NCBI GenBank assembly: GCA_965248635.1
Contig: OZ252114.1
Location: forward strand, 1,984,001-2,048,000
DNA length: 64,000 nucleotides
Reading direction: 5' to 3'
Source: CBDAPI01 sp965248635
Lineage (GTDB): Bacteria; Acidobacteriota; UBA6911; RPQK01; CBDAPI01
Within the stretch, counting starts at the first letter, position 1; every line of letters begins with the position of its first letter. The position numbers were made by a program, and so were the translations under genes. The notes below the pieces were generated by a model. It was not told the DNA's origin and made no database searches. It worked only from the letters and a program-made list of their open reading frames with translations. Below, in pieces: positions 7,960 to 16,070 of the stretch.

Positions 7960-8526
7960 CTACGCGTCAGAACCAGGCGGCTGGATCGGTTTCAGAATCA
8001 GAATGTGACTGTCGCCGGCGCGGATTCTGCGCCTGACTTCGTAAAGGTCACCGGTCACTTCATCGCTGGTTCTGCTGGAAATCTCGAGCAGGACGAGGTG
8101 TCCGGGAGATGACTTTGCCAGGGCCCCGTGCACGACTTCCAGCAGTTGGTCGTAGTTTCGGAAGTCATAGGGTGGATCCAGAAACACGAAGTCGACCGGG
8201 CGGCCACGTAGCCTGCGGAAGAGCGAGACTGCATCCTGGCGGTACAGTTTGAAGCCACTGGTGATCCGACAGAGAGCGAGGTTGGTTTCCACCCCCATTC
8301 GAGCTCGGGAGCTGCGATCATTGAAAACCACGCAGCTGGCCCCCCGACTGATGGCTTCCAGCCCTACCGCCCCCGACCCGGCGAAGGCATCCACCCAGAA
8401 CGAGCCTTCGACGCGGGGACCCAGGACATTGAAGAGAGACTCGCGGAGGCGGTCGCTGGTGGGTCGGACTCCCCGGGCCGCCCGGCCCAGTTTTCGACCC
8501 TTGAAAGTGCCTGCGATGATTCTCAT
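7960..8526 (-). CDS. rsmD: 16S rRNA (guanine(966)-N(2))-methyltransferase RsmD
   Basis: The 188-residue protein starts MRIIAGTFKGRKL, typical for RsmD, followed by the substrate-contact motif RPTSDRLRESLFNVL, the SAM-binding loop VDAFAGSGAVGLEAISRGA and the catalytic DPPY motif (FVFLDPPYDF). It methylates G966 of 16S rRNA during 30S assembly, in the cytoplasm. The frame is open for 137 codons upstream, but the family start at 8526 is unambiguous. It lies 91 bases downstream of recG on the same strand, so the two may be co-transcribed. Its usual neighbour coaD is absent on the downstream side, where IS1380 and the sigma/CHAT operon intervene. Confidence 0.95.
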   Translation of the reverse strand: MRIIAGTFKGRKLGRAARGVRPTSDRLRESLFNVLGPRVEGSFWVDAFAGSGAVGLEAISRGASCVVFNDRSSRARMGVETNLALCRITSGFKLYRQDAVSLFRRLRGRPVDFVFLDPPYDFRNYDQLLEVVHGALAKSSPGHLVLLEISSRTSDEVTGDLYEVRRRIRAGDSHILILKPIQPPGSDA

Positions 8527-8617
8527 TAGCTCCAGTTTCTCAACCACCTCGGCCCAGCGATCACAACGTCGTACTCCTTGCGTCCGTCGTGGTCCCGGAT
8601 TCCGGTCGACTCCACCC

Positions 8618-10738
8618 TCAGCCGACCCGAAAGAGCCCGAAGCGCCGTTCCCATTCTCTGGCAAGCTCTCCGAAGCTTTCTCCGGGAGGTTCAGATTTGA
8701 GGGCTCGGTCCAGCCATTCCTGAGCATCGAGCTGGGCCCGGTCCAGCCAGGCTCGATCCCGGACCAGGTTGGCGAAGCGAAACTCTGGTATTCCCCATTG
8801 CTTGGTGCCCACAAAATCCCCGGGTCCCCGCAATTCCAGATCTTTCTCTGCGATTCGGAAGCCGTCGTTCGTCCCCTGCATGATCCGGAGCCTCTCCCGG
8901 GCATCAGAGGAAACCCCGGGTTCGGACAGCAGAACACAGTAACTCTTGTCCTCGCCCCGGCCGATTCTCCCGCGCAGCTGGTGGAGCTGCGAAAGGCCGA
9001 ACCGGTTGGCGTGCTCGATCACCATCAGGCTGGCATTGGGCACATCGATGCCGACCTCGATCACGGTTGTCGAGACAAGAACATCGATTTCACCCCGTTT
9101 GAACCGAGCCATGGTCTGCCCCTTTTCCTCTCCCGACAGCCGGCCGTGGATAAGAGCGACTTTAAGGCCGGCGAAGACTGTCTCCTGAAGCTCCCGGGCC
9201 ATTTCTGTGGCGGCTCTGAGCTCGAGTTTCTCGGACTCCTCCACGAGCGGGAAAACGATGTAGCATTGCCGTCCTTTGCGGATCTTGTCCCTGATCCCCG
9301 CGTAGACCTTCTGGCGCTCGCCATCTCTTCGGAGCACGGTTCGAATGGGCTGGCGCCCCGGCGGGAGTTCATCGATGATCGACAGGTCGAGGTCTCCATA
9401 CAGGGTGAGAGCCAGGCTTCGGGGAATCGGAGTTGCGGTCATCACGAGAGTGTCCGGCTTCTCACCTTTTTGCTGGAGCTGAGAACGCTGTCGTACGCCA
9501 AATCGATGCTGTTCATCAATGACGACAAAGCCCAGCCGATGAAAGGCAACTCCCTTCTGAAAAACCGCATGAGTTCCAATCGCGATCTGGATTTCTCCTG
9601 AAGCCAGGCCCTGCAGGATGGCTTTGCGTTCCTTGCCCTTGACCCTGGCCGTCAGCAGGGCGACGGAATACCCGACCTCCCTCAGGTCGCGAGTCAGCGT
9701 TTCATAGTGCTGCTCGGCAAGAATCTCGGTGGGCGCCATGAGAACGGTTTGAAAGCCGTTCTCCACCACGATAATCAGGGCCTGGACGGCCACGATCGTC
9801 TTTCCGGATCCGACGTCGCCCTGAAGAAGCCGGGACATGACCCTGGGGCCACACAGATCATCCGCGATCTCTTTCAGCACCCTCTTCTGAGCCCCGGTCG
9901 GGTGAAACGGCAGTATTGACTTAATGATGTCGCGGATGGCGGGGGTGATATCGAGTCTCCGTTCTTTTGACTCTCTGCTCCGATCCTCTTTGAGAACCTG
10001 CAGTCCCCTCTGAAAGTCGAAGAACTCTTCATAGGCCAGCCGATGCTGGGCTGCCGTTTCGCCAGTCTCGAGCTCGGCCAGGAACTCCGGTTTGGACCTC
10101 CCTGGCGGCAGAGTCGGAAAGTGCAATTGAGTCAGGGCTTCTTCGAAAAGGGGAAAGGAGTACCTGGATCGCACCCATTCCGGAAGAGTGTCGGGCAGAG
10201 TGCCTTCCAGCCTCTCCAGCAGACGAAAAAGAATCATGCGTAGCTGACCTGGAGTGATAATGCCAAGGCGGCGATAGATCGGGACGATCCGTCCACTGTG
10301 GATCGAGTCCTCTCCACCGGCAGTCAGGATCTCGAACTCAGGATTGATGAGCGAAACACCCAGGCTGTAGCCGTCCAGGCGGGGGACCCCATAGAGGACC
10401 AGTTCCTGGCCTTTTTTGAAAACGCTTGAAAGGTAGGGTTGATTGAAGAACTTTACGGGTAGTGTCGCGGTGTCATCGGAGACAAGAAGTTCCACGATCC
10501 GCATGCGTTTTCGGTGCGTGGTGCGACCGCCCAGTGTCAGAACTCGACCGCGGATGAGGGTCGAGGATTCAGGGCGAATTTTGTCGATCGGGCAAAAACT
10601 GGTTCGATCTTCGTAGCGGAAGGGCTTGTAGCGAAGGAGGTCGGAAGCCGTCTGGATCCCGGCCTTCTCCAGCGCCGCCGCCCGCCGCTCACCCACGCCT
10701 TTGACGTATTGGACGGGAGTGCTCAGCTCGACGGGCAT
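8618..10738 (-). CDS. recG: ATP-dependent DNA helicase RecG
   Basis: The 706-residue product has an N-terminal OB-fold wedge domain (TLIRGRVLTLGGRTTHRKRM), then superfamily-2 helicase motifs: Walker A GDVGSGKTIVAVQA, motif Ia MAPTEILAEQH, DEQH box VVIDEQHRFGVRQR, motif III VMTATPIPRSLALTLYGDLD, and motifs V and VI VGIDVPNASLMVIEHANRFGLSQLHQLRGRIGRG. The C-terminus has the RecG-specific GPGDFVGTKQWG-like segment. RecG remodels stalled replication forks and branch-migrates Holliday junctions. Length is normal for the family. It is the first gene of the recG-rsmD pair, and its upstream region (10739-11010) holds the tandem 7-mers and the second palindrome. Confidence 0.96.
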   Translation of the reverse strand: MPVELSTPVQYVKGVGERRAAALEKAGIQTASDLLRYKPFRYEDRTSFCPIDKIRPESSTLIRGRVLTLGGRTTHRKRMRIVELLVSDDTATLPVKFFNQPYLSSVFKKGQELVLYGVPRLDGYSLGVSLINPEFEILTAGGEDSIHSGRIVPIYRRLGIITPGQLRMILFRLLERLEGTLPDTLPEWVRSRYSFPLFEEALTQLHFPTLPPGRSKPEFLAELETGETAAQHRLAYEEFFDFQRGLQVLKEDRSRESKERRLDITPAIRDIIKSILPFHPTGAQKRVLKEIADDLCGPRVMSRLLQGDVGSGKTIVAVQALIIVVENGFQTVLMAPTEILAEQHYETLTRDLREVGYSVALLTARVKGKERKAILQGLASGEIQIAIGTHAVFQKGVAFHRLGFVVIDEQHRFGVRQRSQLQQKGEKPDTLVMTATPIPRSLALTLYGDLDLSIIDELPPGRQPIRTVLRRDGERQKVYAGIRDKIRKGRQCYIVFPLVEESEKLELRAATEMARELQETVFAGLKVALIHGRLSGEEKGQTMARFKRGEIDVLVSTTVIEVGIDVPNASLMVIEHANRFGLSQLHQLRGRIGRGEDKSYCVLLSEPGVSSDARERLRIMQGTNDGFRIAEKDLELRGPGDFVGTKQWGIPEFRFANLVRDRAWLDRAQLDAQEWLDRALKSEPPGESFGELAREWERRFGLFRVG

Positions 10739-10813
10739 TCATCCTTCACCTTTCGTTCACCGATTATAGCGAGGTAGCTGAAGCGGAGCCAGCACCAGCG
10801 ACTTTTCTAAAAG

Positions 10814-10848
10814 CTCCCGTCTCCCGTCTCCCGTCTCCCGTCTCCCGC
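10814..10848. repeat. Heptanucleotide tandem repeat (CTCCCGT)n
   Basis: Four CTCCCGT units and one CTCCCGC unit run head to tail. The array sits upstream of recG, directly beside the palindrome at 10866-10938, and a related (GCCTCCC)n array sits on the palindrome's other side. Several other spacers in the first 35 kb also show period-7 repeats. Confidence 0.9.
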
Positions 10849-10865
10849 CTCTGGTGGTGGAGACC

Positions 10866-10938
10866 GAGAGTGGGAGGAGCCTTGGGGCTGCGCTCGGGAA
10901 TTTAAACGTCGCGCCGCCCCAAGGCCCCTCCCACTCTC
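10866..10938. repeat. Palindromic repeat element, copy 2
   Basis: Arms at 10866-10887 and 10917-10938 are complementary at 21 of 22 positions around a 29-base loop containing CGGGAATTTAAACGTC. The same 16 bases occur in the loop of the element at 7834-7911 on the opposite strand. In the arms, CCTCGGGG/CCCCGAGG of copy 1 is CCTTGGGG/CCCCAAGG here, a paired substitution that preserves the stem. It lies in the divergent spacer between recG and the lipoprotein gene. Confidence 0.7.
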
Positions 10939-10953
10939 TTGAAGTTGTGGGGC

Positions 10954-10988
10954 CTCTCCCGCCTCCCGCCTCCCGCCTCCCGCCTCCC
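10954..10988. repeat. Heptanucleotide tandem repeat (GCCTCCC)n
   Basis: Four perfect GCCTCCC units, preceded by a variant CTCTCCC, end 22 bases before the lipoprotein start codon. It mirrors the (CTCCCGT)n array on the other side of the palindromic element. Confidence 0.9.
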
Positions 10989-11010
10989 GAAACAATGCTA
11001 TATTGACCCC

Positions 11011-11583
11011 ATGTGTTCTCGGCGGTGGTGGCGTTTCGCTTTGCTGGCTCTTGGCCTGGCCGGTTGCGGGAAGAGCTTCGACCAGCAGGTTGTCGACTCG
11101 ATTCGAGTTTTCGACGGTCTTTCCCTGGATAAAAAGCAGGTCGAGATTCTCAGTGCTAAGGAGTCTGGAGACACGATTCTGGCCGAGGTTCGTGTCACGA
11201 CTGCGGTTCGGCTGGTGAGGAGTGAGGGAAAATGGGAGCTGGCCGAGATTCGGCTGGGAGATCGTCGCTGGGAAAAGGCGGACCACATCCTGGCCTTGCT
11301 CGATGAGCAGCGGCTGGAAACGACAAGAGGCCGACTTCGACAGCTCCGCCAGGCGATGCAAAGTCACTTGGAGTCAGAGGGAACGGTACCGCAGGTGGAG
11401 ACATTCACAGCCCTGGTAGATGTCCTCTACCCGGTCTTTCTGGAGGAAGCAGTTCGACTGGATGCCTGGTCGAATCCTTTTGTCTATGAGGCCACATCGG
11501 CTCGTCAGTACGGCTTGCGGTCCTCGGGAGCCGACGGCGTCGTAGGGACGGCTGACGACATTTCAATGGAGAGTTTCCGTTGA
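11011..11583 (+). CDS. Lipoprotein with type II secretion GspG-like C-terminal segment
   Basis: The 190-residue protein starts MCSRRWWRFALLALGLAGCGKS, with a signal peptide ending in the lipobox LAGC, so the mature protein is probably a lipid-anchored envelope protein. The C-terminal third (RLDAWSNPFVYEATSARQYGL then SSGADGVVGTADDI) resembles the calcium-binding end of GspG major pseudopilins (DPWGNPY...SLGADG...DI) but lacks their N-terminal prepilin helix. The middle part has no clear match. I chose the ATG at 11011 because it places the signal peptide at the N-terminus. It overlaps the following thioredoxin-like gene by four bases, so the two are co-translated. Function is unknown; a structural or sensor role in the envelope is only a guess. 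Confidence 0.75.
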   Translation: MCSRRWWRFALLALGLAGCGKSFDQQVVDSIRVFDGLSLDKKQVEILSAKESGDTILAEVRVTTAVRLVRSEGKWELAEIRLGDRRWEKADHILALLDEQRLETTRGRLRQLRQAMQSHLESEGTVPQVETFTALVDVLYPVFLEEAVRLDAWSNPFVYEATSARQYGLRSSGADGVVGTADDISMESFR

Positions 11584-12461
11584 GCCGCACCCTTGCTGCA
11601 ATTGTCCTTGGCGCATCTGTGGGAGGGGGCTTTTTCCTGAGCTGCGCGAGCGGACCAACGGCGATTCCCTGGAGGCCCGATTTCGAACAGGCCCTGGCAG
11701 ATGGCCGGAACTCGGGTAAGCCGGTGTTGACCTATCTCTATACCGACACCTGTACGTACTGCCAGGAGATGGAAGCGACCACCTTCAAGGACCCTCTGCT
11801 GGTGGAAGAGATGAGAGATGAGTATGTGTGGGTCAAGCTGAATGCCGAGACGGATCCGATGGGCTCGCAACTGCGCGAGCAGTTCTCGGTGTCGAGTTAT
11901 CCGACCATTGTGGTCACGGATTATGACGGTTCCGAGATTGATCGTCTGAATGGTTACATCCAGGCTTCGGACTTCAAGCGGCGAATTGAGTTTTTCGTGG
12001 CCAGTCCCGACACTTTCAAGGGATTGCAGCAAAGACTCCAGGCCCAGCCGGACTCGCTGCCCACCCACTTTTCACTGGGCGAGAAGTATCTCGAGCGGGG
12101 TCGTCTTTTCACGGCAGCCAAACACTTCGTGCAGGTGATCGTCAGTGACCCGGAGAACCTGCAGGGGCTGACGGACGTGAGCTACTACTGGCTTGCGCAC
12201 ACCCTGGCCAGCGGCGGCCAACCCGAGGAAGCTCTGAATCAGTTGGCGAAGCTCAGCGATCGGTTTCACTCGAGTCCAATCCTGGCAGATGCCTATCTCC
12301 TCCAGGGCCAGATTCATACCTTTGGGAACCGCCCCGAAGAGGCGCGGCAGACGTTCAACGTTTTTCTCGAGAGATTTCCCGGGCACGAACAGAGAGCCTG
12401 GATCGAGCAGCTCCTCAAAGAGCTCGATCCGTCCCCTATGCCCCTGGCGTCCAGCCACTGA
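11580..12461 (+). CDS. Secreted thioredoxin-fold protein with TPR domain
   Basis: Translation starts at TTG 11580, overlapping the TGA of the lipoprotein gene (TTGA). The 293-residue protein starts MSRTLAAIVLGASVGGGFFL, an export signal with a possible lipid-attachment Cys (FFLSCASG). Residues about 30-140 form a thioredoxin-like domain with active-site CTYC (YTDTCTYCQEME) and a cis-Pro loop (SSYPTIVV), as in DUF255/thioredoxin_7 proteins. The rest is tetratricopeptide-like (PTHFSLGEKYLERGRLFTAA, GGQPEEALNQLAKL, NRPEEARQTFNVFL). It probably reduces or isomerises disulfides in the envelope or scaffolds partners, perhaps including the lipoprotein encoded upstream. Confidence 0.8.
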   Translation: MSRTLAAIVLGASVGGGFFLSCASGPTAIPWRPDFEQALADGRNSGKPVLTYLYTDTCTYCQEMEATTFKDPLLVEEMRDEYVWVKLNAETDPMGSQLREQFSVSSYPTIVVTDYDGSEIDRLNGYIQASDFKRRIEFFVASPDTFKGLQQRLQAQPDSLPTHFSLGEKYLERGRLFTAAKHFVQVIVSDPENLQGLTDVSYYWLAHTLASGGQPEEALNQLAKLSDRFHSSPILADAYLLQGQIHTFGNRPEEARQTFNVFLERFPGHEQRAWIEQLLKELDPSPMPLASSH

Positions 12462-12550
12462 AGCGCTCCACAGCCCACGTTTCACATTCCACCTGTCCTT
12501 CCACGGCAATCCGGCGGTTTAGCCGACGAATGTCCTCGGCCCAGTTGCGT

Positions 12551-12571
12551 GGAACCCGGAACCCGGAACCC
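12551..12571. repeat. Heptanucleotide tandem repeat (GGAACCC)3
   Basis: Three exact GGAACCC units lie in the 206-base spacer between the thioredoxin-TPR gene and the DUF4870-like gene. The unit resembles the GGAATCT and GGAAC-type units found in other spacers here. Confidence 0.8.
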
Positions 12572-12667
12572 CCTTGTGTCCGGTGGTGGCTTGTGTTAAC
12601 AGATAGGGGCAGTTTCAGTTGAGAAATATCAAAGTTTTGCCGCCTGCACGGCTCAGGGAGGTCTAAA

Positions 12668-13144
12668 ATGCCCGAGAATCACACACCGCCTGGTCCCGGG
12701 GGATCCCAGGATCAGAGTCCAGGAGAGTCACAGCAACACAGTGCCGGCGGCCCGCCACAGGGAGCACCGCCGCCACCCGAACCGCCCCCCACTGCTCCGC
12801 CCCCCACTGCTCCTCCCGCTGGTCCTCAGGGGAGCGACAAGAGCCTGATGTTAATACTGAGCTATCTCGGACTCTTGGCGATCATCCCGTTGCTCGTTGA
12901 AAAGGACCAGGAAGTCCAGTGGCACTCCAAGAACGGCATTGTTCTTTTTCTAGCGGTCATTGCGGTTTGTGTTATCGCCTCTATGCTTACGTTCGTTCCC
13001 TTTCTCGGGGCGATTCTGGGTTGTGCAATGATCCCTCTCACCACTGTGGGGTATCTCGTTCTCATTCTGGTCGGCATCATCAAGGCTCTCAAGGGTGAAA
13101 GACTCCATCTTCCCGTCCTTGGTGACCTTGTGGATCAATGGTAA
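12668..13144 (+). CDS. DUF4870-like membrane protein with proline-rich N-terminus
   Basis: The 158-residue protein starts MPENHTPPGPGG and has a Pro/Gly/Gln-rich, probably disordered stretch of about 58 residues. The C-terminal part matches the DUF4870/Tic20-like pattern: SLMLILSYLGLLAIIPLLVEKD, then VQWHSKNGIVLFL, the conserved H-x-K/R-N-G segment, and two more membrane helices. Three or four membrane segments are predicted. AGGGAGG lies just upstream of the ATG. The stop overlaps yidD by seven bases. The function of the family is unknown; its coupling to yidD suggests a role near the membrane-insertion machinery, which is inference. Confidence 0.8.
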   Translation: MPENHTPPGPGGSQDQSPGESQQHSAGGPPQGAPPPPEPPPTAPPPTAPPAGPQGSDKSLMLILSYLGLLAIIPLLVEKDQEVQWHSKNGIVLFLAVIAVCVIASMLTFVPFLGAILGCAMIPLTTVGYLVLILVGIIKALKGERLHLPVLGDLVDQW

Positions 13145-13467
13145 TCCGTCGCAGAACGAAGGTCTGGGCGGGTCTTGCCCTGGCGGTCTCGATTCTGCTG
13201 GGCCCCGGGGGAGAATGGCTCCTTCGAGCGGAAATCGATCTGATACGCCTGTATCAGCAGCGGGCCAGCCCGATGGTGGCCGGGGTCGTCACCTGTCGCT
13301 TTGATCCGAGTTGCTCTCACTTTGGGCTCGGCGCTTTGCAGGAGTCCGGATTCTGGAAAGGGAACCTGCTCATCGGCGGGCGCCTGATCCTCTGTTCTCC
13401 GATCGGGTTTGTCTGGGATGCTCTAGTGTACTGTCCTGGAACGATCAGGGGTAATGGGCCTATGTGA
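13138..13467 (+). CDS. yidD: Membrane protein insertion efficiency factor YidD
   Basis: The 109-residue protein has an N-terminal hydrophobic segment (WAGLALAVSILLGPGGEWLL) and the YidD (formerly DUF37) core: LIRLYQQRASP, the cysteine motif CRFDPSCSHFGLGALQESGF, then KGNLLIGGRLILCSPIG. The three conserved cysteines (C-x5-C and the later C-x-P) are all present. YidD assists YidC in inserting inner-membrane proteins and is usually near rnpA-yidC; here it stands apart from them. The protein is slightly longer than typical (about 70-90 residues) owing to its hydrophobic N-terminus. It overlaps the preceding DUF4870-like gene. Confidence 0.88.
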   Translation: MVIRRRTKVWAGLALAVSILLGPGGEWLLRAEIDLIRLYQQRASPMVAGVVTCRFDPSCSHFGLGALQESGFWKGNLLIGGRLILCSPIGFVWDALVYCPGTIRGNGPM

Positions 13468-13514
13468 TCCCTTTTACCGACTCGAACCCTGGAAGACCAC
13501 CAGAATCGACCTGT

Positions 13515-14792
13515 TCATTCGTCGCGAACGGCCCCCTGGCCATAGACGACGAATTTCGTGGTCGTCAGCTCGCGGACGCCCATGGGGCCAAATGCGTGAA
13601 GCTTGTCGGTGCTGATGCCGATCTCTGCACCGAGCCCGTACACTCCCCCATCGGCAAGACGCGAGCTGGCATTCACCATGACGGAAGAGGAGTCGACCTG
13701 TCTGACAAAAGCGCGGGCGGCTGCATAGGATTCTGTGACGATCACGTCCGTGTGGCGCGATCCAAAATCGGCGATGTGCCGGGTAGCTGATTCCAGGTCA
13801 TCCACCACACGAATGTTGCACTCCAGGCTCAGGTATTCTTGCCGGTAATCCGCTTCCGCAACCTGCTGGTCAACCTGGGCCAGAGCGGCAGTTCGAGGAC
13901 ATCCCCGGATCCGGACACCGTGATCCCTCAACTCGGCCGCCACCCGCGGAATGAACGAGTCTGCGATCGGTGCATCGACCAGCAGGGTTTCCAGAGCGTT
14001 ACAGGTTCCCGGTCGTTGCACCTTGCCATTGATCACAATTCTCAGGGCCATTTCCGGGTCGGCGTCCCGGTGAACAAAGGTGTGACAGATCCCTTCGAAA
14101 TGCTTGATCACCGGAATGAGAGACTCTTCGACCACCCTTTGAATCAAGGCCTTCCCGCCCCGGGGGATGATGACATCCACAAAATCGTTCATCCTCAGGA
14201 GCGCTCCAACCGCCTCTCGGTCGGTCGTTTCAATCAACTGTACTGCGTCGGGTGTGACACCTGTTTTCTCGAAGGCTTCACGAATGCAGCGTCCGATCGC
14301 CAGGTTCGAATGAATCGCCTCCGATCCGCCCCTCAGAATGGCGGCGTTGCCAGCCTTGAAGCAGAGTGCTGAAGCGTCGGCAGTCACGTTGGGACGGGAC
14401 TCGTAAATGATCCCAACAACGCCCAGGGGGATTCGTAATTGCCCCACCTCAAACCCTCCCGGTCGGGTCCGCTGGGAAACCACCTCGCCGACGGGGTCTG
14501 CAGCGGCGGCGATCTCTTCAACTGCGATCGCCATGGAATCGATTCGCGCTTCGTTCAACTCGAGGCGATCCAGCAGAGCACTGCTCAAACCGCTTTCTTC
14601 GCCGTCTCTCAGATCCTTCTGGTTCTCCCGGCCGATATCGCTTGCCCTTTCACGAAGCAAGGCAGCCAATCGGAGAAGAGCCCTCTCTTTCTCCTCGGGA
14701 GTGAGGCGGCCGATCAGGCGAGCTGCCCCTCTGGCCCTGGTAGCGATCTCGAGGACATGGTCATGGATGCTGGTAATGGCTTCTGCTTTCAT
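13515..14792 (-). CDS. proA: Gamma-glutamyl phosphate reductase ProA
   Basis: The 425-residue enzyme has the ALDH-superfamily fold of ProA: RIPLGVVGIIYESRPNVTADA, CFKAGNAAILRGGSEAIHSN, the segment MNDFVDVIIPRGGKALIQ, the catalytic-cysteine loop GTCNALETLLVD, and near the end SSSVMVNASSRLADGGVYGLGAEIGIST. It reduces gamma-glutamyl phosphate with NADPH to glutamate semialdehyde, the second step of proline synthesis. Its start overlaps the proB stop by four bases, so it is translated as part of a proB-proA operon on the minus strand. Length is normal. Confidence 0.97.
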   Translation of the reverse strand: MKAEAITSIHDHVLEIATRARGAARLIGRLTPEEKERALLRLAALLRERASDIGRENQKDLRDGEESGLSSALLDRLELNEARIDSMAIAVEEIAAAADPVGEVVSQRTRPGGFEVGQLRIPLGVVGIIYESRPNVTADASALCFKAGNAAILRGGSEAIHSNLAIGRCIREAFEKTGVTPDAVQLIETTDREAVGALLRMNDFVDVIIPRGGKALIQRVVEESLIPVIKHFEGICHTFVHRDADPEMALRIVINGKVQRPGTCNALETLLVDAPIADSFIPRVAAELRDHGVRIRGCPRTAALAQVDQQVAEADYRQEYLSLECNIRVVDDLESATRHIADFGSRHTDVIVTESYAAARAFVRQVDSSSVMVNASSRLADGGVYGLGAEIGISTDKLHAFGPMGVRELTTTKFVVYGQGAVRDE

Positions 14793-15934
14793 TGTTCTTT
14801 CTTCCTGTTGAAGACTACCATGTCGTCGCGGTGGACGACTTCGTAGGCTTGCCTGCGCCCCAGAATCTCAGCGATTTCAGAGGTTTTCCGGCCTTGAACC
14901 GATCTTAACTCGTCGGACGAGAACCTCACGAGTCCGCGTGCGATCGGTTCCGATCCAGTCCCCACCACGTGAATCAAGTCTCCTTTCACGAAGCTGCCCT
15001 GGACGCCGACTACGCCAGAGGGCAGGAGGCTCTTTCCCCCTGACTGAATGGCTGTCTCGGCGCCTCGATCTACGATAATGGTCGCATCGACCGGAGTTTT
15101 CCCGGCAGCGATCCATCGTTTTCGAGCCGAGATCTTCTTCTCCCGGGGTTCGAACCAGGTCCCGACGGGGTCACCGGCGAGCACCCTCAGGATGATGTTC
15201 TGCGTGCGACCGCCGCAGATGTTCGTCAGGATGCCGGCATCGCCGGCGAGACAGACCGCTCGAAGCTTGCTCGGCATACCTCCCAGCCCGAACCGGCTGC
15301 CGGTTCCCTCGCCGACGACAAGATCGGTATCGCTATCCTTGTAGACGGCGGGGATTCGGCGGGCCCCGGGCTGGCCGGGTGGGCGGTCGTAAAGGCCGTC
15401 CACGTCGGTGAGAAGAACCAGCAGGCCCGCTCCGATCTTCCCGGCGATCAGTGCGGAGAGTTGATCGTTGTCTCCAAACTTCAGTTCCTCAATCGCCACC
15501 GTGTCGTTCTCATTGACGATGGGAACGACCTCCCACTGCAACAGTGTCTCTAGAGTATTCCGCGTGTTCAAATACAGTTCCCTACTGTCAAAGGTATTCC
15601 GTGTCAACAGGACCTGGGCCACCGAAAGTCCATGTCGTTTGAAGGCCAGTTCGTACTGCTGCATGAGCCGGGATTGTCCGACCGCTGCCAGGGCCTGTCG
15701 TTGACTCAAGTCGGTGGGCGGGTGATCCAAACCCAGTGCGAAGGCCCCTGCACCTACGGCACCCGAGGAGACCAGGATCAACTCCCGTTCTTCTTCCCTT
15801 ACGCGGGCGAATTGAAAGGCAAGGTGATCAATCAACTGCAAGTTCAGGCCCTGCTCTTCCCCTCGCAGAAGGTTGGTGCCCACCTTGACCACAATTCGAC
15901 GCACATCTTGGAGGCGTTGCTCTACAAATTCCAT
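14789..15934 (-). CDS. proB: Glutamate 5-kinase ProB with PUA domain
   Basis: The 381-residue protein starts MEFVEQRLQDVRRIVVKVGTNLL and shows the amino-acid-kinase motifs ILVSSGAVGAGAFAL, VPIVNENDTVAIEELKFGDND and LLTDVDGLYD. A C-terminal PUA domain covers about residues 280-370 (VDATIIVDRGAETAIQSGGKSLLPSGV). It phosphorylates glutamate with ATP, the first and usually feedback-inhibited step of proline synthesis. It is followed directly by proA with a four-base overlap. The divergent spacer up to 16070 contains an AATCTG-type 7-mer array. Confidence 0.96.
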   Translation of the reverse strand: MEFVEQRLQDVRRIVVKVGTNLLRGEEQGLNLQLIDHLAFQFARVREEERELILVSSGAVGAGAFALGLDHPPTDLSQRQALAAVGQSRLMQQYELAFKRHGLSVAQVLLTRNTFDSRELYLNTRNTLETLLQWEVVPIVNENDTVAIEELKFGDNDQLSALIAGKIGAGLLVLLTDVDGLYDRPPGQPGARRIPAVYKDSDTDLVVGEGTGSRFGLGGMPSKLRAVCLAGDAGILTNICGGRTQNIILRVLAGDPVGTWFEPREKKISARKRWIAAGKTPVDATIIVDRGAETAIQSGGKSLLPSGVVGVQGSFVKGDLIHVVGTGSEPIARGLVRFSSDELRSVQGRKTSEIAEILGRRQAYEVVHRDDMVVFNRKKEQ

Positions 15935-16028
15935 AGCTCACCCGTGGTGTCTATTTTGCCACGATTCTAGCGGTTCAGGTGCGGGGTTCCACGTTGTGCG
16001 GTCAGAACTGTGAGGCGACGGCTCTTGG

Positions 16029-16056
16029 CCAATCTGGAATCTGCAATCTGGAATCT
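16029..16056. repeat. Heptanucleotide tandem repeat (GGAATCT/GCAATCT)4
   Basis: Four period-7 units (CCAATCT, GGAATCT, GCAATCT, GGAATCT) end 14 bases before the start codon of the GMC oxidoreductase, so the array lies within or next to its translation-initiation region. Confidence 0.85.
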
Positions 16057-16070
16057 GCGACAATGTGCCC

